From assembly GCA_007134775.1 (NCBI GenBank), contig SLKC01000071.1, positions 62,001 through 126,000 on the forward strand: DNA of 64,000 bases, read 5' to 3'. The stretch comes from Ectothiorhodospiraceae bacterium. Lineage in GTDB: Bacteria; Pseudomonadota; Gammaproteobacteria; XJ16; Halofilaceae. Positions 1-8,297 of the stretch are shown here, in pieces. The notes beneath the pieces were generated by a model that was not told the DNA's origin, did no database searches, and saw only the letters and a program-made list of their open reading frames with translations. The first letter of the stretch is position 1, and every line of letters begins with the position of its first letter. The position numbers and the translations under genes were made by a program.

Positions 1-1880
1 AACTCCATGTCGCGCGGGACAAGTCGGGCAAGCGCCGGAAGAAGTCCCACAAGACCTCCCGCGCCGCGCCGGTGCAAACCCAGACACGGCACGGATTCGA
101 AAAGCCGACGCAACCGATCAAGCGTGATGTCGGGGTTCCCGAGACGATCACGGTCGGTGAGCTGGCCAACAAGATGGCCGTCAAGGCGCCTGAACTCATC
201 AAGATCCTCATGAAGATGGGGGTCATGGCCACGATCAATCAGACCTTGGATCAGGAGACTGCGCTCCTCGTTGTGGAGGATGTTGGGCACAATCCTGTCC
301 CCCAATCAGATGCGGATGTGGAGCAGGCGCTTGCCCAGGATGTGATCCCGGAGTTGACGGCAGAGCCGCAGCCGCGCCCGCCCGTGGTGACGGTGATGGG
401 GCATGTCGATCATGGCAAGACTTCGCTGCTCGATTATCTGCGCCGAACGCGCGTGACCGCGGGTGAAGCCGGTGGCATCACGCAGCATATCGGCGCCTAC
501 TCCGTGGCGACGCCGACGGGCGGCAGTGTGACCTTCCTCGACACGCCGGGTCACGCCGCCTTCTCCGCGATGCGCGCGCGCGGTGCGCAGTGCACCGACA
601 TTGTGGTGCTGGTGGTGGCGGCGGATGACGGTGTCAAGCCACAGACCATCGAGGCGATCCAGCATGCGCGTGCCGCTGAAGTGCCGCTTGTGGTCGCGAT
701 CAACAAGATGGACAAGGATGAGGCCGATCCGGATCGGGTGAAGAATGAGTTGGTCGCCCAGGAAGTGGTGCCAGATGACTGGGGCGGCGATACGATTTTC
801 ACCCCGGTTTCCGCGCTGAAGGGCGATGGCGTGGACGAGCTCCTTGAGTCGATTCTACTGCAGGCCGAAGTGCTGGAACTCGCTGCGCCTGCTGAGGGGC
901 CGGCCCGCGGTATCGTCGTCGAGGCGACCGTCGAGAAGGGCCGGGGACCGGTGGCCACGCTGCTCGTCCAGGCCGGTGAGCTGCACACAGGCGAGAGCAT
1001 GATCTGCGGCACCGAGCATGGACGAGTGCGTGCCATGTTTGATGAAGCGGGTAAGAAGATTCGTCGTGCGGGCCCGTCGCAACCAGCGGTGGTGCTGGGG
1101 CTTTCCGGCGCGCCGCGCGCGGGTGATGACTTCGCCGTGGTCGACGACGAGCGCAAGGCGCGCGAGTTGGCCGAATTCCGGCAGGAAAAATCACGTGACC
1201 AGCGTTTAGCGCAACGGCAGGCGGCCTCGGCCGAGGATATCTTTTCACAGGTACGCGAGGATCAGACCAAGGTCGTTAATGCCGTCGTCAAGGCCGACGT
1301 GCAAGGGAGTTTTGAGGCGCTGCGCGATGCGCTTGAGAAGCTCTCGGGGGATGAAGTCCGGGTCAAGGTCATCGGTGGAGGCGTCGGAGGCGTCAACGAA
1401 TCCGATGTCAATCTTGCCATGGCCTCCAATGCCCTGCTCGTCGGCTTCAATGTGCGCGCTGACTCGGCAGCTCGACGCCTGCTCGATGAGAGCGACACCG
1501 ATGTCCGCTACTACAGCGTCATCTATGATGTCATTGATGATGTGAAGTCGATGATTTCGGGCCTGCTGGAGCCGGAGATTCGTGAGCGGATCATCGGTCT
1601 CGCCGAGGTCAAGGAGGTGTTCCGCTCGCCGAAGTTCGGGCAGGTTGCCGGATGTTTGGTTGTGGATGGTGTGGTCAGGCGGTCTGCGCCCATTCGCGTG
1701 CTGCGTGACAACGTGGTCATCTACGAGGGTGAGCTGGAATCGCTGCGCCGGTACAAGGATGACGTGAACGAGGTGCGCATGGGAACCGAGTGCGGCATCG
1801 GCGTGCGCAACTATAACGACGTGCGCGCGGGTGATCAGATCGAAGTCTTCGAACGTACTGAAGTCGAACGGACGATCTGA
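1..1880 (+). CDS. infB: Translation initiation factor IF-2, 5'-truncated by the window edge
   Basis: IF-2 is the GTPase that brings fMet-tRNA to the 30S subunit and promotes subunit joining. The reading frame is open from position 3, so the gene enters from the left and the GTG at 72 is internal. Visible parts in order: a basic linker, the conserved N2 segment ([16 protein letters not shown]), the G domain with G1 GHVDHGKT (about 399), G3 DTPGHAAF, G4 NKMD and G5 SALKG, then the beta-barrel and C-terminal fMet-tRNA-binding domains to the TGA at 1878-1880. The N-terminal domain lies outside the window. rbfA follows after 11 bases, the usual infB-rbfA-truB order. Identification is certain; only the upstream extent is unknown. 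Confidence 0.98.
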   Translation, partial: LHVARDKSGKRRKKSHKTSRAAPVQTQTRHGFEKPTQPIKRDVGVPETITVGELANKMAVKAPELIKILMKMGVMATINQTLDQETALLVVEDVGHNPVPQSDADVEQALAQDVIPELTAEPQPRPPVVTVMGHVDHGKTSLLDYLRRTRVTAGEAGGITQHIGAYSVATPTGGSVTFLDTPGHAAFSAMRARGAQCTDIVVLVVAADDGVKPQTIEAIQHARAAEVPLVVAINKMDKDEADPDRVKNELVAQEVVPDDWGGDTIFTPVSALKGDGVDELLESILLQAEVLELAAPAEGPARGIVVEATVEKGRGPVATLLVQAGELHTGESMICGTEHGRVRAMFDEAGKKIRRAGPSQPAVVLGLSGAPRAGDDFAVVDDERKARELAEFRQEKSRDQRLAQRQAASAEDIFSQVREDQTKVVNAVVKADVQGSFEALRDALEKLSGDEVRVKVIGGGVGGVNESDVNLAMASNALLVGFNVRADSAARRLLDESDTDVRYYSVIYDVIDDVKSMISGLLEPEIRERIIGLAEVKEVFRSPKFGQVAGCLVVDGVVRRSAPIRVLRDNVVIYEGELESLRRYKDDVNEVRMGTECGIGVRNYNDVRAGDQIEVFERTEVERTI

Positions 1881-1891
1881 GCGAGCGACTC

Positions 1892-2245
1892 ATGGCCCGA
1901 GACTATCCGCGGCGTTACCGTGTCGCTGACCAGCTCCAGCGGGAGCTGGGCGAGTTGCTGCGCGGCGTCAAGGACCCGCGTGTAAGCGGCATGGTCACGA
2001 TATCGGGCGTCGATGTGAGTCCGGATCTGCGCAATGCGCGGATCTACGTGACGATTCTCGATCATGCCGATCCGGCCTCCGTGATCGAGGGGCTCAATGC
2101 GGCCCGGGGCTACCTCCGTGGCCGCCTCGCGAGTCGGCTTGAGCTACGGGTGGCACCGGAGTTGCGCTTTCACCACGACACTACGCCCGATGATGCCGAT
2201 CGCGTCGAACGGTTGCTGCGCGACGCCTTCGACGAACGCCGGTGA
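1892..2245 (+). CDS. rbfA: 30S ribosome-binding factor RbfA
   Basis: This 117-residue protein belongs to the RbfA family of KH-fold factors that bind the 30S subunit and assist maturation of the 16S rRNA 5' end. Recognisable features are the N-terminal YPRRYRVADQLQRELGELL, then DPRVSGMVTISGVDVSPDL and the motif NARIYVTIL. Length is close to the family norm (about 115-135). It begins 11 bases after infB and ends 10 bases before the truB ATG, so it is surely part of the infB operon. ATG 1892 is preceded by a purine-rich stretch (gagcgag). Confidence 0.96.
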   Translation: MARDYPRRYRVADQLQRELGELLRGVKDPRVSGMVTISGVDVSPDLRNARIYVTILDHADPASVIEGLNAARGYLRGRLASRLELRVAPELRFHHDTTPDDADRVERLLRDAFDERR

Positions 2246-2255
2246 GGATTGGACC

Positions 2256-3176
2256 ATGGGACGACGTCGGCGCCGCGGGCGCGATGTGCACGGTATCCTG
2301 TTGCTCGATAAGCCTGTTGGGATGACGTCGAACCAGGCACTGCAGGCGGTGCGCCGCCTGTATGGGGCGCGTCGGGCCGGGCACACGGGGAGTCTGGATC
2401 CGCTCGCAACGGGGCTTCTACCCATCTGTCTGGGGGAGGCGACCAAGATCTCGGGATTCCTTCTGGCGGCTGACAAGCGCTACCGCTTCACGGTGCGCTT
2501 GGGAGAAATCACGGACAGCGGCGATGCCGATGGGGAGATGCTCGAACGTCGCGCCATCGAGGGAGTGAATCGCGAGGCGATTGAGCGCGCATTGTCCGGA
2601 TATCGCGGCGAGATCGAGCAGGTACCGCCGATGCACTCCGCAGTGAAGCAGGGAGGGCAGCCGCTCTACCGGCTCGCGCACCGTGGTGAAGTGGTCGATC
2701 GTGAGGCACGGCCTGCCACGATCCATCGACTCGAGCTGTTCGAGTTCGATGGTCGGGATATCGTACTCGAGGTCCATTGTTCGAAGGGGACCTATGTGCG
2801 CACCCTGGCCACGGAGCTGGGAGAGGATCTTGGGCCGGGTGGCCATATTGTGGCCCTGCGCCGTATTGGGGCGGGGCCCTTCGACGATGATGGTTCGCTA
2901 TGGACCCTGTCGGCCCTGGAGGAGCGGGGCGAAGCCGGCGGTTTCGCCGCTCTTGACGAAATCCTGCTGCCGATCGACGCGGGATTGAGCGACTGGCCGG
3001 CTGTCGAGATGGGAACGGAGATGGCGGATTTCGTTCGCCAGGGGCAGGCGGTTCAGGTGCCGCGCTCGCCGCGGGCTGGTCGAGTGCGTCTGTACGATCG
3101 CGAACAGGGATTCTTCGGCATCGGCGCGATCGAGGACGACGGGCGGGTCGCGCCCCGGCGGCTGATGCATCTCTAG
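2256..3176 (+). CDS. truB: tRNA pseudouridine(55) synthase TruB
   Basis: TruB makes the universal pseudouridine 55 in the T-loop of tRNAs and also acts as a tRNA chaperone. The 306-residue product starts [19 protein letters not shown]; the catalytic-Asp motif [15 protein letters not shown] is present, followed by the family motif [19 protein letters not shown] and a C-terminal PUA-like region. The frame is open upstream to 2097 inside rbfA, but ATG 2256 gives the family length, fits the N-terminal homology and lies 10 bases after the rbfA stop. A separate promoter for rpsO follows the gene. Confidence 0.96.
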   Translation: MGRRRRRGRDVHGILLLDKPVGMTSNQALQAVRRLYGARRAGHTGSLDPLATGLLPICLGEATKISGFLLAADKRYRFTVRLGEITDSGDADGEMLERRAIEGVNREAIERALSGYRGEIEQVPPMHSAVKQGGQPLYRLAHRGEVVDREARPATIHRLELFEFDGRDIVLEVHCSKGTYVRTLATELGEDLGPGGHIVALRRIGAGPFDDDGSLWTLSALEERGEAGGFAALDEILLPIDAGLSDWPAVEMGTEMADFVRQGQAVQVPRSPRAGRVRLYDREQGFFGIGAIEDDGRVAPRRLMHL

Positions 3177-3193
3177 ATGGAGGGTCGCAGGCC

Positions 3194-3221
3194 TTGTATA
3201 GACGCCTGTGGCTGCTACAAT
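3194..3221 (+). promoter_or_regulatory. Sigma-70-type promoter for rpsO
   Basis: A TTGTAT hexamer (3194-3199) and a TACAAT hexamer (3216-3221) are separated by 16 bases in the short truB-rpsO gap. Transcription would start near 3228, giving a leader of about 30 nt before the rpsO ATG at 3260. In E. coli rpsO also has its own promoter between truB and rpsO. Assigned by eye only. Confidence 0.6.
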
Positions 3222-3259
3222 TCACCGTTTGTCAGAGTCCGGTTTACAGAGGTAAATGC

Positions 3260-3532
3260 ATGTCTGCGCTCAACGCCGAGGAAAAGGCCAGGATCGTCAA
3301 CGATTTCCGTCGTAGCGAGGATGATACGGGATCGCCGGAGGTGCAGGTCGCGCTGCTGACGGCTCGCATCGCGCACCTGACCGAGCATTTCAACACCCAC
3401 AAGCATGATCACCATTCCCGTCGCGGACTGCTGAAGCTCGTCAGCCAGCGGCGGAAGTTGCTCGATTACCTCAAGCGTAACGACCTCGGGCGATACCAAG
3501 AGCTCATTCGGCGCCTAGGCCTGCGGCGCTGA
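3260..3532 (+). CDS. rpsO: 30S ribosomal protein S15
   Basis: S15 is a primary 16S rRNA-binding protein of the platform that nucleates binding of S6/S18. The 90-residue product has the family sequence: N-terminal [18 protein letters not shown], the rRNA-binding [15 protein letters not shown] segment and C-terminal [22 protein letters not shown] 3260 is chosen over an in-frame upstream TTG (3194) because it gives the canonical N-terminus and length and has an upstream AGAGGT ribosome-binding site. It is followed by pnp after 26 bases, as in most proteobacteria. S15 represses its own translation in E. coli through a pseudoknot; whether that exists here was not determined. Confidence 0.97.
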   Translation: MSALNAEEKARIVNDFRRSEDDTGSPEVQVALLTARIAHLTEHFNTHKHDHHSRRGLLKLVSQRRKLLDYLKRNDLGRYQELIRRLGLRR

Positions 3533-3558
3533 GCCGTTCGCGGAAGGAGAAAGGAATA

Positions 3559-5649
3559 GTGACAGTCCATCGCAAGACCTTCGAGTACGGCGGGCAATCG
3601 GTAACGCTGGAGACCGGCCGTATCGCACGCCAAGCCAGCGGAGCCGTGTGGGTGCAGATGTCGGACACGGTCGTTCTGGTAACGGCCGTCGGGCGGCGCG
3701 AAGGCGACCCGAACAAGCCATTTTTTCCGCTCACCGTGAACTATCAGGAGCGAACGTACGCGGCGGGTAAGGTACCGGGCGGTTTCTTCAAACGGGAGGG
3801 CCGCCCCTCCGAGAAGGAGACGCTCACCTGCCGTCTGATCGATCGCCCCATCCGCCCGCTCTTTCCCAAGGGGTTCACCAACGAAGTCCAGGTCATCGCG
3901 ACCGTGATGTCGGCCAATCCCGACGTCGACCCCGATATCCCCTCGTTGATCGGTGCCTCTGCTGCGCTCGCACTGTCGGGCATGCCCTTCCAGGGGCCGA
4001 TTGGTGCGGCACGAGTCGGCTATCGGGATGGTGAATACCTGCTCAACCCGAAACGGGGGGAACTCGAGGAGTCGGCGCTGGACTTGGTCGTCGCCGGCAC
4101 GCGGGATGCCGTGCTCATGGTCGAGTCGGAGGCCGATCAGCTCCCCGAATCGGTCATGCTCGATGCCGTGATGTTTGGTCACGAGCAGATGCAGGTGGCG
4201 ATCGACGCAATCAACGAGTTGGTCGATGAAGCCGGGGAGCCGAAGTGGGACTGGCAGCCGCCGGTAGCCGATGAGTCGGTTGCAGAGGCGGTGCGCAACG
4301 CATGCGAGACGGCCCTTTCGGAGGCCTATCAGATCGCGAGCAAGCCCGAACGTCAGATTCGGATCGATCAGCTTCGGCAGGAGGCTTGCGATTCCCTTGC
4401 TGGCTCGGATCCCGGTGGAGAATGGAGCGTCGAGGAGGTTAAGGAGGCCTTCGCGGGTCTGGAGAAGCGCATCGTCCGCGAGCGCGTGCTCGCCGGAGAG
4501 AGCCGGATCGATGGCCGTGGAGCCACAGAGATTCGACCGATCGAAGTCAGTACCGGGGAGCTACCGCGCACGCACGGATCGGCCATTTTCACGCGGGGTG
4601 AGACCCAGGCGGTCGTGACCGCTACGCTGGGGACGAGCCGCGACGCACAGATCATTGATGCGCTCGAGGGCGGGCATCGCGAGCAGTTCATGCTCCACTA
4701 CAACTTCCCGCCGTACTGTACCGGCGAAACGGGCTTCATGGCCGGGCCCAAGCGCCGGGAGATCGGCCACGGCAAGCTGGCCAAGCGCGGCCTCGAGAGC
4801 GTCATGCCCGACGACGAGAGCTTTCCCTACGTCATTCGGGTCGTCTCGGAGATCACGGAGTCGAATGGTTCGAGTTCAATGGCGACCGTGTGTGGTACGA
4901 GCCTGGCACTGATGGATGCCGGCGTGCCGGTGAAGGCGCCAGTTGCAGGTATTGCAATGGGGCTGGTCAAGGAGGGGGAGCAATTCGCGGTGATCTCCGA
5001 CATCCTCGGTGATGAGGATCATCTCGGCGACATGGATTTCAAGGTCGCGGGTACAGGCGAGGGCGTGACCGCGCTCCAGATGGATATCAAGATCACCGGC
5101 ATTACGCGCGAGATCATGGAGAAGGCGCTCGCGCAGGCCCAGGACGGGCGCCTGCATATTCTGGAGGTTATGAACAAGGAGCTGGTCGAGCCACGATCCG
5201 AGCTCTCCGAGCATGCGCCACGCTTCGTGACCGTGAAGATCGATCCGGAGAAGATCGCGTCGGTGATTGGCAAGGGAGGATCGGTCATTCGCGGACTGAC
5301 CGAAGAGACCGGTGCCTCGATCGACATCGAGGATGATGGCCTGATCAAGATCGCCTCGGCCGACAAGGAGGCTGCCGAGGAGGCACGCCGACGGATCGAG
5401 CAACTGACCGCGGATGTCGAGGTTGGCAGCGTCTATCAGGGCAAGGTCGCCAAGATTATGGACTTCGGTGCCTTCGTCAACATCCTGCCGGGCAAGGATG
5501 GCCTCGTCCATATCTCGCAGATCTCGGATGAACGCGTACAGAATGTCAGCGATGCGCTGACAGAAGGTCAGACCGTGCGTGTGAAGGTGCTCGAGGTCGA
5601 CAAGCAGGGGCGCATCCGCCTCTCGATGAAGGAGGTCGACGCGGCCTGA
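3559..5649 (+). CDS. pnp: Polyribonucleotide nucleotidyltransferase (PNPase)
   Basis: PNPase is the phosphorolytic 3'-5' exoribonuclease of the RNA degradosome. The 696-residue protein has the full architecture: first RNase PH domain (about 1-145), alpha-helical linker, second catalytic RNase PH domain (about 310-550), a KH domain with [11 protein letters not shown] (about 565-590) and a C-terminal S1 domain with [20 protein letters not shown] (about 630-690). The start is GTG 3559, directly behind a strong AAGGAGAAAGGA ribosome-binding site. The gene follows rpsO and probably shares its transcript. Nothing unusual was seen in the catalytic core. Confidence 0.98.
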   Translation: MTVHRKTFEYGGQSVTLETGRIARQASGAVWVQMSDTVVLVTAVGRREGDPNKPFFPLTVNYQERTYAAGKVPGGFFKREGRPSEKETLTCRLIDRPIRPLFPKGFTNEVQVIATVMSANPDVDPDIPSLIGASAALALSGMPFQGPIGAARVGYRDGEYLLNPKRGELEESALDLVVAGTRDAVLMVESEADQLPESVMLDAVMFGHEQMQVAIDAINELVDEAGEPKWDWQPPVADESVAEAVRNACETALSEAYQIASKPERQIRIDQLRQEACDSLAGSDPGGEWSVEEVKEAFAGLEKRIVRERVLAGESRIDGRGATEIRPIEVSTGELPRTHGSAIFTRGETQAVVTATLGTSRDAQIIDALEGGHREQFMLHYNFPPYCTGETGFMAGPKRREIGHGKLAKRGLESVMPDDESFPYVIRVVSEITESNGSSSMATVCGTSLALMDAGVPVKAPVAGIAMGLVKEGEQFAVISDILGDEDHLGDMDFKVAGTGEGVTALQMDIKITGITREIMEKALAQAQDGRLHILEVMNKELVEPRSELSEHAPRFVTVKIDPEKIASVIGKGGSVIRGLTEETGASIDIEDDGLIKIASADKEAAEEARRRIEQLTADVEVGSVYQGKVAKIMDFGAFVNILPGKDGLVHISQISDERVQNVSDALTEGQTVRVKVLEVDKQGRIRLSMKEVDAA

Positions 5650-5717
5650 CCCGCGGCGACTGAACAGGGGAGGCCGGTGCGCGTCGGCAGAACGGCGCAG
5701 CCGGCATCCCGCGAACG

Positions 5718-6221
5718 ATGCCCGAAAAACCTTCCGCTTGCGATTCGGCCTGGATGGAGCTGGCGCTCGAGGCGGCCCGCCGGGCCGCAGCCGCCGGCGA
5801 GGTCCCGGTCGGCGCGGTGGCAGTCCGTGACGGCAGAGTGCTTGCCACGGCGCATAATTCGCCCATCTCATCTCACGATCCCACCGCGCATGCCGAGATA
5901 CTTGCCCTGCGGCGCGCTGCGCGCGTGTGTGCGAACTATCGGCTGCCTGACGTGTCCCTCTATGTAACCCTTGAGCCTTGTCCGATGTGCGTGGGGGCAA
6001 TGATCCACGCGCGGATTGCACGGCTCGTCTTCGGGGCCCATGATCCGCGCACGGGCGCGGCCGGATCGTGTTTCGATCTCGCCAACGCGCCGCAGCACAA
6101 TCACCGTATGGAGGTGATCGGCGGCATCGGGGCGGATGTCGCGGGCGAGTTGCTCAGGGATTTCTTTCGCCAGCGCAGATCCCAAGCCACGGATTGCCAA
6201 CGCCGCGAGCCGGGAGGCTAA
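5718..6221 (+). CDS. tadA: tRNA-specific adenosine deaminase TadA
   Basis: TadA deaminates A34 of tRNA-Arg(ACG) to inosine, an essential step for decoding CGN codons. The 167-residue product carries the cytidine/deoxycytidylate deaminase zinc signature: His58-Ala-Glu60 in DPTAHAEILAL, and PCPMC with Cys88 and Cys91. The preceding EVPVGAVAV and following ARLVFGAHDPRTGAAG are typical of TadA rather than a free-base deaminase. It lies 68 bases after pnp, and its TAA stop nearly abuts the start of the following HAD gene, so the two are probably co-transcribed. Confidence 0.95.
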   Translation: MPEKPSACDSAWMELALEAARRAAAAGEVPVGAVAVRDGRVLATAHNSPISSHDPTAHAEILALRRAARVCANYRLPDVSLYVTLEPCPMCVGAMIHARIARLVFGAHDPRTGAAGSCFDLANAPQHNHRMEVIGGIGADVAGELLRDFFRQRRSQATDCQRREPGG

Positions 6222-6224
6222 TTG

Positions 6225-6929
6225 ATGGTTCCATATGGAATGCCCAAGGTGGTGTCGTTCGATCTCGATGACACCCTGTGGCCATGCGATGACGTCATCG
6301 GCCGCGCCGAGCAGGCGCTCTATAATTGGCTTGCGAGCCACTTTCCGGCAATCACCGGCACCTACAGTCTCGACGACATGCGCCGGATCCGCCTGGATAC
6401 GGCCGAGCGTCGGCCGGAACTGGCGATCGACCTAACCGGTCTGCGGCTGATGACACTGCGGGCGCACGCCCGCGAATTCGGTTATCCGGAAGGCCTGGCT
6501 GAGGCCGGAGTCGAGGTATTTCTGGCGGAACGCCACCGGGTCGTTCTCTATCCCGACGTCGAGCCGATCCTCACTGCGCTGCGGCAGCGGATACCGCTGG
6601 TCGCGCTGACCAATGGCAACGCCTGTGTCGAGCGCGCCGGGCTGGATGACTACTTTGAACTGGCGTTGACCGCCGCCGATGTCGGTGCGGCGAAGCCGGA
6701 TCCGGCCCTGTTCCACGCCGCCTGCTCGCGACTCGGCGTGCGCTCGGGAGATTTGCTGCATGTCGGCGACGATCCGCTGCGCGATGTGCATGCCGCGCGC
6801 TCACTCGGTGCTGGAGCGATCTGGATCAATCGCGATGGCAGCGACTGGCCGGAGGGCTTGCGGCGGGCGAATCGGGAGATGGCGGATCTGACCGGGCTTG
6901 CGTATTTGCTCGCCGACGCGTCGGCCTGA
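6225..6929 (+). CDS. HAD-superfamily hydrolase, YigB-like
   Basis: A 234-residue class IA HAD phosphatase. Motif I is SFDLDDTLWPC (nucleophile and acid/base Asp), motif II LTNG, motif III lysine in AAKPDPALF and motif IV VGDDPLRDV. The closest remembered family is E. coli YigB, which dephosphorylates 5-amino-6-(5-phospho-D-ribitylamino)uracil in riboflavin synthesis; HAD substrate calls from sequence are weak. ATG 6225 is chosen because of GGGAGG 7-12 bases upstream; an in-frame TTG at 6222 and an ATG at 6240 are alternatives. It starts 3 bases after tadA and ends facing tesA. Confidence 0.85.
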   Translation: MVPYGMPKVVSFDLDDTLWPCDDVIGRAEQALYNWLASHFPAITGTYSLDDMRRIRLDTAERRPELAIDLTGLRLMTLRAHAREFGYPEGLAEAGVEVFLAERHRVVLYPDVEPILTALRQRIPLVALTNGNACVERAGLDDYFELALTAADVGAAKPDPALFHAACSRLGVRSGDLLHVGDDPLRDVHAARSLGAGAIWINRDGSDWPEGLRRANREMADLTGLAYLLADASA

Positions 6930-7000
6930 TGCGGTGGTGCCTGCACCAGGGGGCCGCGCGCGGTCGACGAACGAGTGCCGACGGATGATCCCCGGCCGGG

Positions 7001-7612
7001 TCAATCGTCGACGAGCAGGGGCTCGAGTTCGGCCCAGATATTCTCGAGAATCACGACCTGACCCGCCTCATTGGGGTGAATCTCGTCGTCGAGCATCAGG
7101 TCGCGCCGCCCCTCGAATCCGTCGAGGATGCGGGGCACGAATGCCGGTTCGTGGGCAGCGGCGACCTGCTCATAGGCCTCGCGAAAGCGCTCGCTAAAGG
7201 CGCTGCCGTAGTTGGGCGGCAGCCGGACACCGGCAAGCAGGACCTCGGCGCCAGCACCGCGCGCCTGTTCGATCATGGCCCGGAGGTTGGCCGCCATCGC
7301 ATCGGGGGAGAGGCCGCGCAAGCCGTCGTTGCCCCCGAGTTGCAGGATCACGACTGCGGGTTGGTGGCGCTCGAGTGCATCGCCGAGGCGGCTCTTGGCG
7401 CTGGCCGTCGTAGCACCGCTGACGCTTGCGTTGACGACTCGGTGTGGGTAGCGCGCTTCGTCGAGCCGTTTGTCGAGGAGGGCGGTCCATCCGTCCTCGG
7501 TTGCAATGCCGTAGGCAGCACTGATGCTGTCGCCAACGACCAGAATCCGCGGCGTCTCGGCGTGCGCCACGGATAGCAATGACCATAGGAGTCCGAAAAG
7601 GAACAGGCGCAT
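7001..7612 (-). CDS. tesA: Periplasmic acyl-CoA thioesterase / lysophospholipase L1 (SGNH hydrolase)
   Basis: TesA is a periplasmic multifunctional esterase hydrolysing acyl-thioesters and lysophospholipids. The 203-residue protein has an 18-residue signal peptide ([18 protein letters not shown]) and all SGNH blocks: GDSIS with Ser29, GGND with Asn95, and DEIHPN with Asp176 and His179. It is divergent from ybbA with start codons overlapping on opposite strands, the same tesA/ybbA-ybbP arrangement as E. coli. The frame stays open further upstream, but the signal peptide fixes ATG 7612 as the start. Confidence 0.95.
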   Translation of the reverse strand: MRLFLFGLLWSLLSVAHAETPRILVVGDSISAAYGIATEDGWTALLDKRLDEARYPHRVVNASVSGATTASAKSRLGDALERHQPAVVILQLGGNDGLRGLSPDAMAANLRAMIEQARGAGAEVLLAGVRLPPNYGSAFSERFREAYEQVAAAHEPAFVPRILDGFEGRRDLMLDDEIHPNEAGQVVILENIWAELEPLLVDD

Positions 7613-8297
7613 GGCAAATCTTCCCGATCCCATTCTCACAGCGACGCGATTGGCTAAGCGTGTGCAGGGACCGCATGGCGATCTTACCCTTCTCGACAAC
7701 ATCGAATTCCGTGTGGCTCCAGGAGATGCGTTGGCCATTGTTGGGCCCTCGGGTTCGGGCAAGTCAACCCTGCTTGGGCTGCTTGCGGGTCTCGATACGC
7801 CGTCTGCCGGTGATATCCGGCTCCTCGGGCGTTCCCTCGCTGGTCTGGACGAGGATGGTCGCGCCCGCTTGCGCGCGGGGCGTGTCGGCTTCGTTTTCCA
7901 GTCGTTCCAGCTGGTGCCCGGCCTCACCGCACTGGAGAATGTAATGCTGCCACTGGAACTCGCCGGGCGCAGCGACGTCCGCTCGCAAGCGACCGCGGCA
8001 CTCGAGCAGGTCGGTCTCGCCGACCGAGCCGATCATGCATCGAGCCAGCTCTCTGGCGGTGAGCAGCAGCGGGTCGCACTGGCCCGCGCCTTCGCCGTCG
8101 ATCCGGCTATCCTGTTCGCCGACGAGCCGACCGGAAATCTCGACCAGCGTACCGGCGAGCAGGTTATCGATATCCTGTTCCAGCTGCGCGCGGATCACGG
8201 GACCACCCTGCTGCTCGTGACCCACGACCACTCCGTGGCGTCGCGCTGTGACCGTCGTCTGGCGATGGTCGATGGCGGGATCTCGGAGGCCGCGTGA
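7611..8297 (+). CDS. ybbA: ABC transporter ATP-binding protein, YbbA/LolD family
   Basis: A 228-residue ABC ATPase with Walker [11 protein letters not shown]-loop VFQSFQLVP, signature LSGGEQQR, Walker [13 protein letters not shown] and H-loop LVTHD. It belongs to the MacB/LolD type that partners FtsX-like permeases. It overlaps the next gene by four bases (GTGA), so the two products form one transporter, the YbbAP type linked in E. coli to lipid or peptide export; its substrate here is unknown. ATG 7611 shares two bases with the tesA start on the opposite strand. Confidence 0.92.
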   Translation: MANLPDPILTATRLAKRVQGPHGDLTLLDNIEFRVAPGDALAIVGPSGSGKSTLLGLLAGLDTPSAGDIRLLGRSLAGLDEDGRARLRAGRVGFVFQSFQLVPGLTALENVMLPLELAGRSDVRSQATAALEQVGLADRADHASSQLSGGEQQRVALARAFAVDPAILFADEPTGNLDQRTGEQVIDILFQLRADHGTTLLLVTHDHSVASRCDRRLAMVDGGISEAA

